From Betaproteobacteria bacterium (GTDB taxonomy: Bacteria > Pseudomonadota > Gammaproteobacteria > Burkholderiales > SG8-41): 64,000 nt of DNA. The translations under genes and the position numbers were made by a program. A model generated the notes under the pieces. It did no database searches and was not told where the DNA came from. It worked only from the letters and a program-made list of their open reading frames with translations. The stretch covers positions 37,611-101,610 of the forward strand of contig JANXSE010000299.1 in NCBI GenBank assembly GCA_025356695.1, written 5' to 3'. Position 1 is the first letter of the stretch; the number at the start of each line of letters is the position of its first letter. Positions 25,526 to 35,800 of the stretch are shown piece after piece.

Positions 25526-26486
25526 CAACCTCAAGCGCGCGGTGGTGTTGGTGGTGGATGACCACCCTGACACACTGCAATTATTGATCGACGCACTCGA
25601 CCACGCGGGCGTCACGGTACTGGTCGCCACCAGCGGCAAACAAGCGCTCGAACAGATCGTGCACCTGCTGCCCGACCTCATTTTGCTGGATGCCGTGATG
25701 CCGGGCATGGACGGTTTCGACACCTGCCGCGCGCTCAAAGCCGGCATCGCCGCCAACGTGCCGGTAATCTTCATGACCGGGCTCGAAGACACCGAACACA
25801 TCGTGCGCGGACTCGAGGCCGGTGGCAGCGATTACCTGACCAAACCGATCGTGCCCGACGAACTGCTCGCGCGTATGCGCGTGCATCTGGCCAACGCGCG
25901 CGAAACCCACGGCGCGAGGACGGCACTCGATGTCAGCGGCCGCACCATGCTTGCGGTCGATGCGCAGGGCCGTATCCAATGGGCGACGCCCCAGGCGCAA
26001 CGCATCCTCGCCGAACTGGCAGGCAACGCGCACGACGGCGGCGAAAACGATGCGCCGCCGGCCGCCGTCGAACTGCCACCGGAAGTACGGGCGTGGCTCG
26101 CAAAACCCACGCCCTCCGCTACTACCGCGACCACAGCGGCGGCGACCAATGACAGTGTCGTTGCCGTCGCCAACGAGCTGCGCATCCGCTTCCGGCTGTT
26201 GAGCCGCGTCAGCGACGACGAAACGCTGCTCGTCATCCAGCAGGCCGCGCCGGTCGAGGTCGAGCGCGGCGGCATCGACAAACTGCAAAAACATTTCGGC
26301 CTGACCAGCCGCGAAGCCGAGGTCCTCTACTGGCTGTCGCGCGGCAAATCGAACCGCGACATCGCGGAGATTCTCGGCATCAGCTACCGTACCGCGCACA
26401 AGCATCTCGAACACATTTACAGCAAGATCGGCGTCGAATCGCGCTCGGGCGCGGCCGCCGCGTCGGTGCGCGCGCTCGATCAATAG
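25515..26486 (+). CDS. LuxR-type response regulator paired with the permease-kinase
   Basis: 323 residues from a GTG at 25515, overlapping the last 11 bp of the kinase gene, which implies coupled translation. The receiver domain (about 10-125) has VVDDHPD acidic residues, phospho-acceptor Asp59 in LILLDAVMPGMDG and K-P in YLTKPI. A middle segment (about 140-240) resembles a PAS-like or unassigned sensor region (MLAVDAQGRIQWATPQAQRIL). The C-terminal LuxR/FixJ helix-turn-helix reads LTSREAEVLYWLSRGKSNRDIAEILGIS and is followed by the usual H-K-H-L-E-x-I-Y-x-K. Cytoplasmic DNA-binding regulator. The natural target is the divergent amide/urea locus or the kinase gene itself. Confidence 0.9.
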   Translation: MTISNLKRAVVLVVDDHPDTLQLLIDALDHAGVTVLVATSGKQALEQIVHLLPDLILLDAVMPGMDGFDTCRALKAGIAANVPVIFMTGLEDTEHIVRGLEAGGSDYLTKPIVPDELLARMRVHLANARETHGARTALDVSGRTMLAVDAQGRIQWATPQAQRILAELAGNAHDGGENDAPPAAVELPPEVRAWLAKPTPSATTATTAAATNDSVVAVANELRIRFRLLSRVSDDETLLVIQQAAPVEVERGGIDKLQKHFGLTSREAEVLYWLSRGKSNRDIAEILGISYRTAHKHLEHIYSKIGVESRSGAAAASVRALDQ

Positions 26487-26525
26487 TGTGAAATTGGGTC
26501 AATTAAAATGCCGCATCGAAAGATC

Positions 26526-27512
26526 ATGAACATGAAAACACCGACACCCGCCGCTCTCGCGCAAGTCACTTCCCTTGCGCTGCTCGCACTGGCCGGCGCC
26601 GTGCACGCGCAAAACTATCCGTCCAAACCGGTGCGCATCATCATTCCGTTTCCACCCGGCGGCAACACCGATATTTACGCGCGTCCGGTGTCGGCGAAGA
26701 TGGGTGAGATTTACGGCCACCAGATGGTGGTCGACAACCGTCCCGGTGCCGGCGGTTCGATCGGCATGCAGATCGCCGCCTCGCAACCGGCCGACGGCTA
26801 CACGCTGGTGTGGGGCAGCACCAGCACGCATGGTGTGGGCCCCAACGTCTACAAAAAACTGCCTTATAACGCCGTGCGCGACTTCGAACCGGTGATCCTC
26901 ACCGTGGTGGCACAGAACATTCTGGTGGTGCATCCGTCGGTGCCGGCGAAAAATGTGAAGGAACTGATCGCCATCGCCAAAGCCAAACGCGGCGGCCTCA
27001 GTTTCGCCTCCAGCGGCAACGGCACCATCAGCCATCTCGCCGGTGAACTGTTCCACAACATGACGGGTGCCGATATCGTACACGTGCCCTACAAGGGCAG
27101 TTCACCGGCGATGGTCGATCTGCTCTCGGGCCAGATCGACCTCATGTTCGACAGTCTGTCGTCGTCGCTGCCGCAAGTGCGCGCAGGCAAGCTGCGCGCG
27201 CTGGCGGTCACCGGCGGCAAGCGTTTCCCCGACATGAAGGAACTGCCGACGGTCAACGAATCGGGACTCAAGGGTTTTGACGTTTCGACCTGGCTCGCCA
27301 TGTGGGCACCGGCGCGCACGCCGCCCGAAATCATCGGCCGCCTCAATACCGACATCGACAAAATACTTCATCAGCCTGACATGCTGCGCCTGATGGCAGA
27401 CAACGGTGCCGAACCCGGCGGCGGCCCGCCCGAGCGCCTCGGTAATCTAGTCAAAGCCGAAATCGCCAAATGGAGCGCCGTGGTGAAGGCCGCCAACATC
27501 AGAATCGAATAG
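26526..27512 (+). CDS. Bug-family TTT receptor (4)
   Basis: 328 residues from the ATG at 26526 (an earlier in-frame ATG at 26508 and a later one at 26532 are alternatives). Signal peptide ends AVHAQ. Blocks: PVRIIIPFPPGGNTDIYARP, VVDNRPGAGGSIG, DGYTLVWGS, VHPSVPAKNVKEL, SSGNGTISHLAGELF and HVPYKGSSPAM. It is a canonical member with the F-P-P-G-G loop. It follows the regulator gene by 40 bp but is unlikely to belong functionally to it. An intrinsic terminator on its strand stands only at 28094-28122, beyond the convergent exonuclease gene. Confidence 0.9.
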   Translation: MNMKTPTPAALAQVTSLALLALAGAVHAQNYPSKPVRIIIPFPPGGNTDIYARPVSAKMGEIYGHQMVVDNRPGAGGSIGMQIAASQPADGYTLVWGSTSTHGVGPNVYKKLPYNAVRDFEPVILTVVAQNILVVHPSVPAKNVKELIAIAKAKRGGLSFASSGNGTISHLAGELFHNMTGADIVHVPYKGSSPAMVDLLSGQIDLMFDSLSSSLPQVRAGKLRALAVTGGKRFPDMKELPTVNESGLKGFDVSTWLAMWAPARTPPEIIGRLNTDIDKILHQPDMLRLMADNGAEPGGGPPERLGNLVKAEIAKWSAVVKAANIRIE

Positions 27513-27524
27513 GGCGCACCGGCA

Positions 27525-28031
27525 CTAGCTGTGCAGCGCCGCCTGGCGCGTGCGGCACCAGGTTTCCTGGATGATCATGGCATCGAAACTCGCGCGGTGC
27601 CGCGTCAACGCGAGTTCTGCAATCACCTGCGCCTTGACCTCATGCCACACCGCCATCTGCTCTTCGGAGAGGATGAGTTCCAGCGGGCTGATTGAAAACT
27701 GCTGCAACACGCGCGCGCGGCTGAACAGTTCGATCAGCCACGGCTGGTCGACCACCCAGCCGTCGCTGTAAACCGTGCCGTTGCCGAGCAGTGCGTTGAG
27801 GCTCGTCGCCACCTGCACTGCGGGCTTGCCGTGGGTCTCAAGGATGTCGCGCGGCACGCGGTGCACCTGTTCGGCGGAAACGTCCCAATGCGTCCAGCCC
27901 GGCTCGGGCGCGATCAGGCTGCAGTACTTGGTGCCGGCTTCGAGCACGACGCCGACTTCGATCGGATAGCTGAACGGCCCGAAGCCGGAGGCCTCGATGT
28001 CGATGATGTAAGGACGCGCGTTTCTGCGCAT
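27525..28031 (-). CDS. DnaQ-like 3'-5' exonuclease family protein
   Basis: 168 residues from the ATG at 28031, which has AGGGGGG eight bases upstream; an ATG at 28061 gives ten more residues. The first strand PYIIDIEASGFGPFSYPIEVGVV carries the D-x-E of exonuclease motif I. SDGWVVDQPWL and the late HRASFDAM are the likely motif II/III areas, with His and Asp near residues 150-155. The protein is shorter than RNase T, and its nucleic-acid target is unknown. It stands alone between a Bug gene and a kinase gene. Confidence 0.65.
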   Translation of the reverse strand: MRRNARPYIIDIEASGFGPFSYPIEVGVVLEAGTKYCSLIAPEPGWTHWDVSAEQVHRVPRDILETHGKPAVQVATSLNALLGNGTVYSDGWVVDQPWLIELFSRARVLQQFSISPLELILSEEQMAVWHEVKAQVIAELALTRHRASFDAMIIQETWCRTRQAALHS

Positions 28032-28093
28032 GGCGTTGCCCCCCCTGTTCGGCGCGGTCATGAACCGTGATTACAACATTACGGCCGCAGCCG

Positions 28094-28122
28094 CGGCGCC
28101 TTGAGCGCCGTTTTATTTTTTT
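28094..28122 (+). terminator. intrinsic terminator on the plus strand
   Basis: CGGCGC (28094-28099) pairs with GCGCCG (28105-28110), followed by TTTTATTTTTTT. It faces plus-strand transcription, although the flanking genes (exonuclease, kinase) are on minus. The nearest plus-strand gene ends at 27512, so it probably stops read-through antisense to the exonuclease gene. Confidence 0.8.
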
Positions 28123-31100
28123 CAGCCCGCCGCGCCGATCGTGAAATAAACCGTCGTGCCCAGATTCGGCGCGCTGTCGACCCAGATCCTGCCGCCATGC
28201 CGCTGGATGATCTTCTTTACCGTCGCCAGCCCGATGCCGGTGCCCTCGAACTCGTCGGTATGGTGCAAGCGCTGAAACGGCACGAACAGTTTGTGCGCAT
28301 ACCGCATGTCAAAGCCGGCGCCGTTGTCACGGACAAAATAGGCGCACTCGCCATCCTGCTGCACACAGCCGATTTCAATGCGGGCAGCAGCGGTCTTCGC
28401 CGTAAATTTCCAGGCGTTGCCGATCAGATTGTCGAGCACCACACGCAACAAACCGCCGTCGCCCTCGGCCCTGAGGCCCGGTTGTATCGCCATGCCCACC
28501 CGGCGTTCCGGCTGCGCCTCGACACGCGCGGCGACGAGTGCCACCGCCATTTCGCTCAAATCGATTTTCTGCCAGCGCATTTCCTGGCGCGACAACCGCG
28601 CCAGATTGAGCAGATCGTCGATCAGTGTGCCCATGTGCCGGCTGCCTGCCACCACCCGCTTGAGGTGTCCGACCGACACCGCATCCAGCTTGCCTTCGTT
28701 GGCCTGCAGCACCATCTCGCTGAAACCATTGATCGCGCGCACCGGCGCGCGCATGTCATGCGCGATGGTGTAACTGAATGAATTCAGTTCGCGGTTGGCC
28801 GCCTCAAGGTCTGCCGTTCTTTTCGCAACACGCGATTCGAGATCGCGATTGAGCCTGGCAAGCGCCTCTTCCGCGCGGTCGCGCTCGATCAGACGGCCGA
28901 TTTGTGCGGCTACGCCGTTGATCGAACCGAGCAGCAGTTCGTCGGGCACGCGCGTAGTGACGGCAAAAAACTCGAGAAAGCCGGCGATTTCGCCGCGCAC
29001 TACCAGCGGAAACACAAACCCCGCGCGGATGCAGTGTGCGCGCGCCAGCGAGATGCGGCCGAGACTGTTCAAACCCGCCAGATCCTCGATCCAGACCGGT
29101 CTTTGTTCGCGCATCGCGACGACGATGAAATTGCCGCGCGCCCTGAAATATTCGTACTCATCGGCGCGCCGCATGAATTCGGCAAAGCGCGCCTCATCAA
29201 CGCTGCGCCAGATCGAGGTCGGCGCCATGCCTGACGTCTGCCCCGGCGCAAACATGACAACGTGCCCGACATCCCAGTTGCCATAGGCGCAGATGCGTTC
29301 GAGACAACCCACCATCGCCAGCAGCGGTGTGGTTGCCTCATTGGTCGTGCGCGCCAGCGATTCGAGCAACTGCGTCAACGCGGCCTCGCGCATGCGCTCG
29401 GTCAGGTCGACGTCGATGCAGAACAGGTCCAGCCCGCCTTGCGGATTACGCACCACGGCATGACTGGACAACACCATTACACGCGAGCCATTCTTGTGCA
29501 TCAGCGACAGTTCCTCGGTCGGTGCCGCCTGTCCGCTCTCAACCATCTGCCGCACGACGGCGCGGACCTCACCAAGCGCTTCCGGCGGCACGAGCAGCTT
29601 CAGCAGGTCCTTGCCGATCGCCTCCTGTGCGGAATATCCGTACAAGCGTTCCGACGCCTCGTTCCAGTATTGCGTCGTGCCGTCGGGTGCATAGCCCTGC
29701 ACCGCCACCGCAGGCACGTTTTGCAGCAGGTCGCGAAAGCGCCGCTCGCTCTGCAGCAGCGCCTCTTCTGCCAATTTGCGGGCGGTAATATTCGTCGAGG
29801 TGCCGACAGCCGTCGTCGGCCGCCCTGTGGCGTCGCGCTGAACGACGCGGCCTGTCGAATGTATCCATTGGATGAGCCCGGCGGCGTTCAGCATGCGATA
29901 GTCGAAATCGAACACGGGATCGCCCGACTGCAGGGCAAGAGCAATGCGCTCTTCCAGCCGCCCGCGGTCGTCGGGATGAACGTGTGCAAGCCATGCGCGC
30001 AGACTATCGGGGGCGACATCGTTGTCGAGACCGAGCAGTGCCAGCATCGAACCGTCATACATCAGACGGTCGTTGACGAGATCGAGTTCCCAGATCACCA
30101 CCTGGTTGACTTCGACCGCAAGGCTCAGATTGCGCTCGACGCGCCTGCGCTCCGAGATGTCGGCGTGGGTGCCGGTCATGCGCAGCGGTTTGCCCTGCCC
30201 GTCGTATTCGACGACCTTGCCGATCGAGCGGATCCATTTCCACTCGCCGGACCGGGTCTGGCGGCGGTACTCCATCTGCCGCGTCTCGCCGGTTGCCAGG
30301 CACTCTGCGAATGCCTTCATCACGACCGCCCGTTCTTGCACGTGGATGCCGTCGATCCAGTCCTGCATGCTGGAATGGAAGGTGGCCGGATCGTAACCGA
30401 GGATGCGCGCGTATTCCGGACTGACGATGACCGCGCCAGTCTGCACATTGACTTCGAACCAGCCCTGCAGCGTGGCCTCCATCGCCAGCCGCAGCCGTTC
30501 TTCCTGGACGCGCAATTCGCTTTCGGCATGCACCCGCGCGGTGACGTCGCGAAAAGACCACACCCGTCCGACCACCATGCTGTTGAGCAGCAGCGGCGCG
30601 GTATAGCGGTCAAATACGCGGCCGTCGTTGAAAGCAATGGTGTCAGCGCTCTTCGCATCCGAATGATAGAGCGCCTCGACTTTCTCGATGAATGCCCCCG
30701 GATCGACCAGTTGACCGACCACATGTTCGAGCAGGGCTTTGTCGTTTTTGGCGTCAAGCAGCGCCTGTGGAATCCGCCACAGCTCGGCGAAACGAGCGTT
30801 GGTCTGTATCACGTTGCCGACGTTGTCCACCGCGAGTATGCCGTCGGCGGTGGAGCCAAGTATGCTTTGCATCTGCATCTCGCTTGTTCGCAGCGCCTCT
30901 TCGGTACTTTTGCGTTCGGTGATATCGCGCGAAAGCACGATGAAACGGGGCTCCTGTCCGGGTTCGATGCGTTTGCGCGAAACCGACAGTTCGAACCATG
31001 CGCGGCCGGTCGGCAAGGGCAGTTCAATTTGCATGCCATGCGAACTGCCCGCTGCGTTGGCCTCGCGCAGCGCCGACAGGCAAATCTCCGCGGCGGCGGC

Positions 31101-32618
31101 CGGCATCACATCCGACACCGTCCTGCCGATGAACTTCTCCGGCGGCACAACCAGCAATTCGATGCGGGGGGAATGAAAGCTGTAGTAACGGCCGTCGAGT
31201 CCGACCTCGAACAACACATCCGGAATCGCCTCGAGCGTCGCTTCCATCTGGGTTCTTGCCGACTGCAGCGCAGCTTCCTGCCGTTTGCGCTCGCCGATAT
31301 CACGCACAAACGCGCAGCCGTATTCTTCGCCGCCGATCAACAGGTAATTACAGACCACTTCGACGGGAAACAGATGGCCGTCGCTGGCGCGGTGCTCGGA
31401 CTCGAAGCGGAACGAACCGTGCCGGCGCATATCGGCAAAATATTGTTGCCAGCTCACCGCGTCGAAATTCGTGGCGAAATCCGGCACCCGCAATTGCAAC
31501 ATCTGCTCACGCGTATAACCGAGCGAGCGGCAGGCAGCCGGATTGACATCAACAATGCGGGCGTCGGGCGCAATCCAGAACAGCGCATCGGAGGTTACAT
31601 CGACCCCCAGGCGCATCAACCGCAGTGCTTCTTCGTCACGCTTGCGCGCAGTGATGTCCTGTATGGTGCCGACGACACGCGGCGCTGTGCGTTCAACACC
31701 CGCCTCCAGTTCGGCCATGAGTTTTACCCAGCGGACCTCCGGTCCGACGACCACCCGGTGTTCATGTTCAAAAGGCTCGCCTTCGCGGAGCATGGTCTGC
31801 CACTCGCCGTCCACGGCGCCGCGATCACCACTGTGAACGCGCGACATATACGTGGCATAACTGCCGACCGTGCCCTTGGGCAGACCGAGGATGCGGCAAG
31901 TCTCTTCGGACAGTCGAATTCGGTCGGCGGCCAGGTCATAGACCCAGCTTCCGACATGGGCCACCGCCTGCGCGTGGTTGAGGTCGGCTTCGCGCGTCTG
32001 CAATTCGGCGGTAAGCAGCGCAAGTTCGCCGCCCAGCCGGCGGACTTCTTCAAGGCGGTCACGATAAGAACGCACCACGTGGGCGATCATGGTGGCCGAA
32101 AAAAAGAAAGTCATTGACTGCACAACCCAGCGCAAGGCCGGCGGAGTCCCCAGCGGTGAGGGCAATAGCCCTGCCGCGTCGCCGAACACGAAACCCAGCA
32201 TTGCCAGCGTCGTCAGCGCCGCGACCCCCATCGCGGCCCGCGTGCCAATCAGCCAACCGGTCAACACTATGGTCAGCGGATAAAGAACGACCGCCGTGCC
32301 GTTCACTCCACCGAGGAAAAACGAGGTCAGGGTAATGTAGGCCCATGCGCCGGCGCACAACGTCTGCACAGTCGCATTTACCATGCGATACCGGAGAAAG
32401 CCCCATGCGATCAAGGCCACCACGGCCAATATCAGGACGATAAAGGCACGCGCTTTTTGCTCGGGGACAAAGATGCACAGCACAACCTCATAGATCGCGG
32501 AACCGCCCAGCATGCAGGCAATCGCGATTTTCAGAAACGCGATCGACGGCGCCCACAACGCCGGTTGATCGGCGTTCTCTTTCAAGCGGGCAAACCTGTC
32601 GATGAATTGCGCGTTCAT
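28122..32618 (-). CDS. large membrane sensor histidine kinase with about seven PAS domains and a GAF domain
   Basis: 1498 residues. About six N-terminal membrane segments (25-185) of MASE-like character precede a coiled coil. Seven PAS/PAC units follow between about 215 and 1090, each closing with D-I-T-x-R-K or a similar PAC end. Next are a GAF-like segment (about 1100-1250, RICAYGNWDVGHVVMFAPGQ), a coiled coil, HisKA with His1287 in SYTIAHDMRAPVRAINGFSEM, and HATPase (NLIGNAWKF, DNGAGFDM, GTGIGLATVKKI). There is no receiver domain and no adjacent regulator gene. The catalytic half closely matches the kinase at 32874-36215, so the two are paralogs with different sensory ends. PAS domains may sense redox or small ligands; the signal is unknown. 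Confidence 0.9.
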   Translation of the reverse strand: MNAQFIDRFARLKENADQPALWAPSIAFLKIAIACMLGGSAIYEVVLCIFVPEQKARAFIVLILAVVALIAWGFLRYRMVNATVQTLCAGAWAYITLTSFFLGGVNGTAVVLYPLTIVLTGWLIGTRAAMGVAALTTLAMLGFVFGDAAGLLPSPLGTPPALRWVVQSMTFFFSATMIAHVVRSYRDRLEEVRRLGGELALLTAELQTREADLNHAQAVAHVGSWVYDLAADRIRLSEETCRILGLPKGTVGSYATYMSRVHSGDRGAVDGEWQTMLREGEPFEHEHRVVVGPEVRWVKLMAELEAGVERTAPRVVGTIQDITARKRDEEALRLMRLGVDVTSDALFWIAPDARIVDVNPAACRSLGYTREQMLQLRVPDFATNFDAVSWQQYFADMRRHGSFRFESEHRASDGHLFPVEVVCNYLLIGGEEYGCAFVRDIGERKRQEAALQSARTQMEATLEAIPDVLFEVGLDGRYYSFHSPRIELLVVPPEKFIGRTVSDVMPAAAAEICLSALREANAAGSSHGMQIELPLPTGRAWFELSVSRKRIEPGQEPRFIVLSRDITERKSTEEALRTSEMQMQSILGSTADGILAVDNVGNVIQTNARFAELWRIPQALLDAKNDKALLEHVVGQLVDPGAFIEKVEALYHSDAKSADTIAFNDGRVFDRYTAPLLLNSMVVGRVWSFRDVTARVHAESELRVQEERLRLAMEATLQGWFEVNVQTGAVIVSPEYARILGYDPATFHSSMQDWIDGIHVQERAVVMKAFAECLATGETRQMEYRRQTRSGEWKWIRSIGKVVEYDGQGKPLRMTGTHADISERRRVERNLSLAVEVNQVVIWELDLVNDRLMYDGSMLALLGLDNDVAPDSLRAWLAHVHPDDRGRLEERIALALQSGDPVFDFDYRMLNAAGLIQWIHSTGRVVQRDATGRPTTAVGTSTNITARKLAEEALLQSERRFRDLLQNVPAVAVQGYAPDGTTQYWNEASERLYGYSAQEAIGKDLLKLLVPPEALGEVRAVVRQMVESGQAAPTEELSLMHKNGSRVMVLSSHAVVRNPQGGLDLFCIDVDLTERMREAALTQLLESLARTTNEATTPLLAMVGCLERICAYGNWDVGHVVMFAPGQTSGMAPTSIWRSVDEARFAEFMRRADEYEYFRARGNFIVVAMREQRPVWIEDLAGLNSLGRISLARAHCIRAGFVFPLVVRGEIAGFLEFFAVTTRVPDELLLGSINGVAAQIGRLIERDRAEEALARLNRDLESRVAKRTADLEAANRELNSFSYTIAHDMRAPVRAINGFSEMVLQANEGKLDAVSVGHLKRVVAGSRHMGTLIDDLLNLARLSRQEMRWQKIDLSEMAVALVAARVEAQPERRVGMAIQPGLRAEGDGGLLRVVLDNLIGNAWKFTAKTAAARIEIGCVQQDGECAYFVRDNGAGFDMRYAHKLFVPFQRLHHTDEFEGTGIGLATVKKIIQRHGGRIWVDSAPNLGTTVYFTIGAAG

Positions 32619-32873
32619 GCACTCTCCCTCGCCGCCGCATCCATAGTGCAGCGGTTACCTACGGCCATGCCATAGGCATGGCCGACGTCCGATTATCCAA
32701 TTTATGCTTGGTCGGTGGAAAAACTTTGACTCAGGTCAATGAAAACGCCGGCGCGTTGCACCGTTTCGGGAAACGCCCTGCGGCCAATCTGCGGAGGGCC
32801 GAAACCCCGCCCCGCAGTCGGTGGAATACCCGCAGTGAAGAACCGGTGTCGCTGCCGGCCCGCCCGAGTGAAA

Positions 32874-35800
32874 TTAACCCAGCGTAAAAAACACCGTGGT
32901 GCCGGCATTCAAGGTGCTTTCGACCCAGATGTTGCCGCCATGCCGCTGGATGATTTTCTTGACCGTGGCGAGACCGATGCCGGTGCCTTCGAACTCGCTG
33001 GCGTGATGCAGGCGCTGAAACGGCGCAAACAGCTTGCCCGCATATTGCATGTCGAAGCCGGCGCCGTTGTCGCTGACGGAATATACCGCCGGGCCGTCGC
33101 GCTGATCGACGCCGACCTCGATTTTCGCCGCCGCGGTATTGGCCGTGAACTTCCAGGCATTGCCGATGAGATTGTCCATGACGATACGCATCAGTCCGGC
33201 ATCGCCGTTGGCCATCATGGCCGGCTGGACGACGACCTGCACCCTGCGTACCGGATGCGCTTCCGCCAACGCAGCGGTGACGTGATTCGCCATGTCGCTC
33301 AGATTGAAATTCTCGCGCTGCACTTCCTGTCTCGACAGCCGCGCCAGGTTGAGCAGATCGTCGATCAGGTGCCCCATGCGCTCACTGCCCGCAAGCACGC
33401 GTCTGAGATGTCCGGTCGACACCGGATCAAGCCTGCCCTCGTTGGCACCAAGCACCATCGAACTGAAGCCGTTGATCGCGCGCACCGGCGCGCGCAGATC
33501 ATGCGCGATCGTATAACTGAAATCACTGAGCTCCGTGTTGACCGCTTCGAGTTCGGCGGTGCGGTTGGCGACACGCATTTCCAGCTCGACGTTGAGCCGC
33601 GCCAGATCGGTCTCGGCGCGGCCGCGTTCGATCAGACGCGCAAGCTGGCTGACGACGCTATGGATTACTTCGAGCAGCATTTCGTCGGGCGTGCGCACCT
33701 CGGTGGCGAAAAATTCGGCGAACCCTGCGATTTCATCGCCGACGAAAACCGGAAATACAAACCCCGAGCGCAAACCGAAACCGTCCACGATCCCGGCGCG
33801 TCCGAAATTGGGAACCCGCACGAATTCCTCGATCCAGACCGCTTTGCGTTCACGAATCGCGCGGCCGACGAACTGCCCGTCGGGCCTGTTGTAATTCCGC
33901 GTACCCGAAAGACGCACGAATTCCGCAAAGCGCGATTCGTCGGCACAGTGCCAGAGCGCGGTCGGCGCTACCCCCGTGGTCTGCCCCGGCGCAAACAGTA
34001 CAAAGCGGCCGAATTGCCAGTTGCCATAGGCACAGATGCGATCGAGACAGGCCTGCATGGCGGCTTCCGGGGTCGTCGCCTCGTTGGTGGCGCGTGCCAG
34101 CGACTCCAGCAGGTGTATCAACGCGGTCTTGCGCGCACGCTCACCGATATCGCGGAAGACCAGCGCAACACCCGCCATTTTCCCGTGTTCGTCATACACC
34201 GGGGACTGACTCAGCGATACATCGATACGCCGCCCGCCTTTGGCAAGACGCACCGTTTCCAGATCGATCACGGGGCTGGCCTGTTCGATCTTCGCGCGGT
34301 TGCGGGCCGCTTCTTCCATCCGATCCGGCGGAATCAGAAAAGATATGGACTCGCCGATGACTTCCTCCGCGCGGTAGCCGAACAGGCGTTCGGCGCCGCG
34401 GTTCCACGACAATACCCTGCGGTCGAGACTGCGGCTGACGATGGCATCGCTCGAACCGTCGACGATCGCCGCCAGCAGGGCCCGCGCATTGTCAGCCTGC
34501 TTGCGGGCGGTGATATCGCGTGCAACGGTCGCGATGCCGATAAATTGGCCATTGTGATCCCTGACGGGAGAAACGCTGATCGATACATCTATGCGTGTTC
34601 CGTCTTTGCGCAGGCGCACCGTTTCGAAGTTCGCCAACGTCAAGCCCTGCTGGAGTTTTTCCCAGTTTTGCCGGCGCTCATCCTGCCTGTCCGGCGGCAC
34701 CAGGAACTCGCTTTCCTTGCCCACTGCTTCATCCATCGCGTAGCCGTACATGCGCCTGGCACCGTCATTCCAGTAGACGATACAACCATCGACATTGCGA
34801 ATGAAAATGGCATCGTTCGAACTCTCGGCGACGGCGGCAAGCCGGCCACGCGCTTCATCGACCTGCTTGCGAACGGAGATGTCTTCGATGACTGAGATGA
34901 AATATTTCGGCTGCCCGGCCGCGTCGCGCACCACCGACAGGCTCCGGTTGACCCATAACATCGTGCCATCCTTGCGGATATAGCGCAGTTCGTTGATCGA
35001 CGTTGCCATCTCGCCTGCAGCGACCTGCAATCGCTCGTGGGCGCGATCATTCACCTCGTCGGCTGGCACGAGGTCGCGTATGTCCATCCCGATCAATTCG
35101 CTTTTTGCGTAACCGAGCAACTTGCAGTACTGTTCATTCGCCCGGAGAAAGCGGCGGGTATCCGCAGAAAAATGCGCGGTGCCCACTGCGGCCTGCTCGA
35201 AGGTGCTGCGCATCACCTCTTCTTTTTCCTCATTCAAATCCCGCGCGCGCAACAGCAGGAACATCAGGCTCATCAACGCAGCGGTGAACAACAGCCCGGA
35301 CAGGCCGACGACCAGTGAGCGCGTGCGCCAGGCGGCCAGCGTTTCGTCGCGCCCGACGCCAACCGCCACAAAAAACGGATAACGATCCAACTGGTGATAG
35401 CTGTAGATGCGCACCACGGCGTCTGTGATGGCGGCAATCTCGACCGTGGCCGTCTTCGTTCCCGGTGGCAACGCCGCCAGCGTCGGGCTGTCCGGCGGCA
35501 ACTTCGCATTCAGCTCACCACCGCTTGGCGGCCAGCGCGCAACCCGGCTGAAATCGTCATTGCGAAAGACGGCGACGACACCCGCGTCGCCCACGTCAAG
35601 CGCACTGAACAATTTCTCGAAATATTCAACGTCCAGGGCCGCGTAAACAACACCGTGGAAACGGCCCTGTCCGTCGCGGATCGCCTTGGCGGCAACAACC
35701 AGTGTCTGTTTGGAAGCGCGACCCCTGATTGTCTCTGAAAAAACAAGGTCGGCATGCGGATCGTCGCGCAACAAACGAAAGTAATCGCGATCCACACCGG

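Noticed and set aside
22136..26486. Reading the permease-kinase as a frameshift fusion of two separate genes
   Set aside because: The frame is continuous across the Cys-rich linker and the two extra helices, with even codon use and no internal start site, so a true fusion protein is more likely.
29262..32117. Plus-strand open frame of 951 codons
   Set aside because: It is a mirror of the multi-PAS kinase gene, which has unmistakable PAS, HisKA and HATPase motifs; the antisense product has none.
32739..34895. Plus-strand open frame of 718 codons
   Set aside because: It is antisense to the Cache-PAS kinase, with low-complexity His/Arg/Asp composition and no motif.
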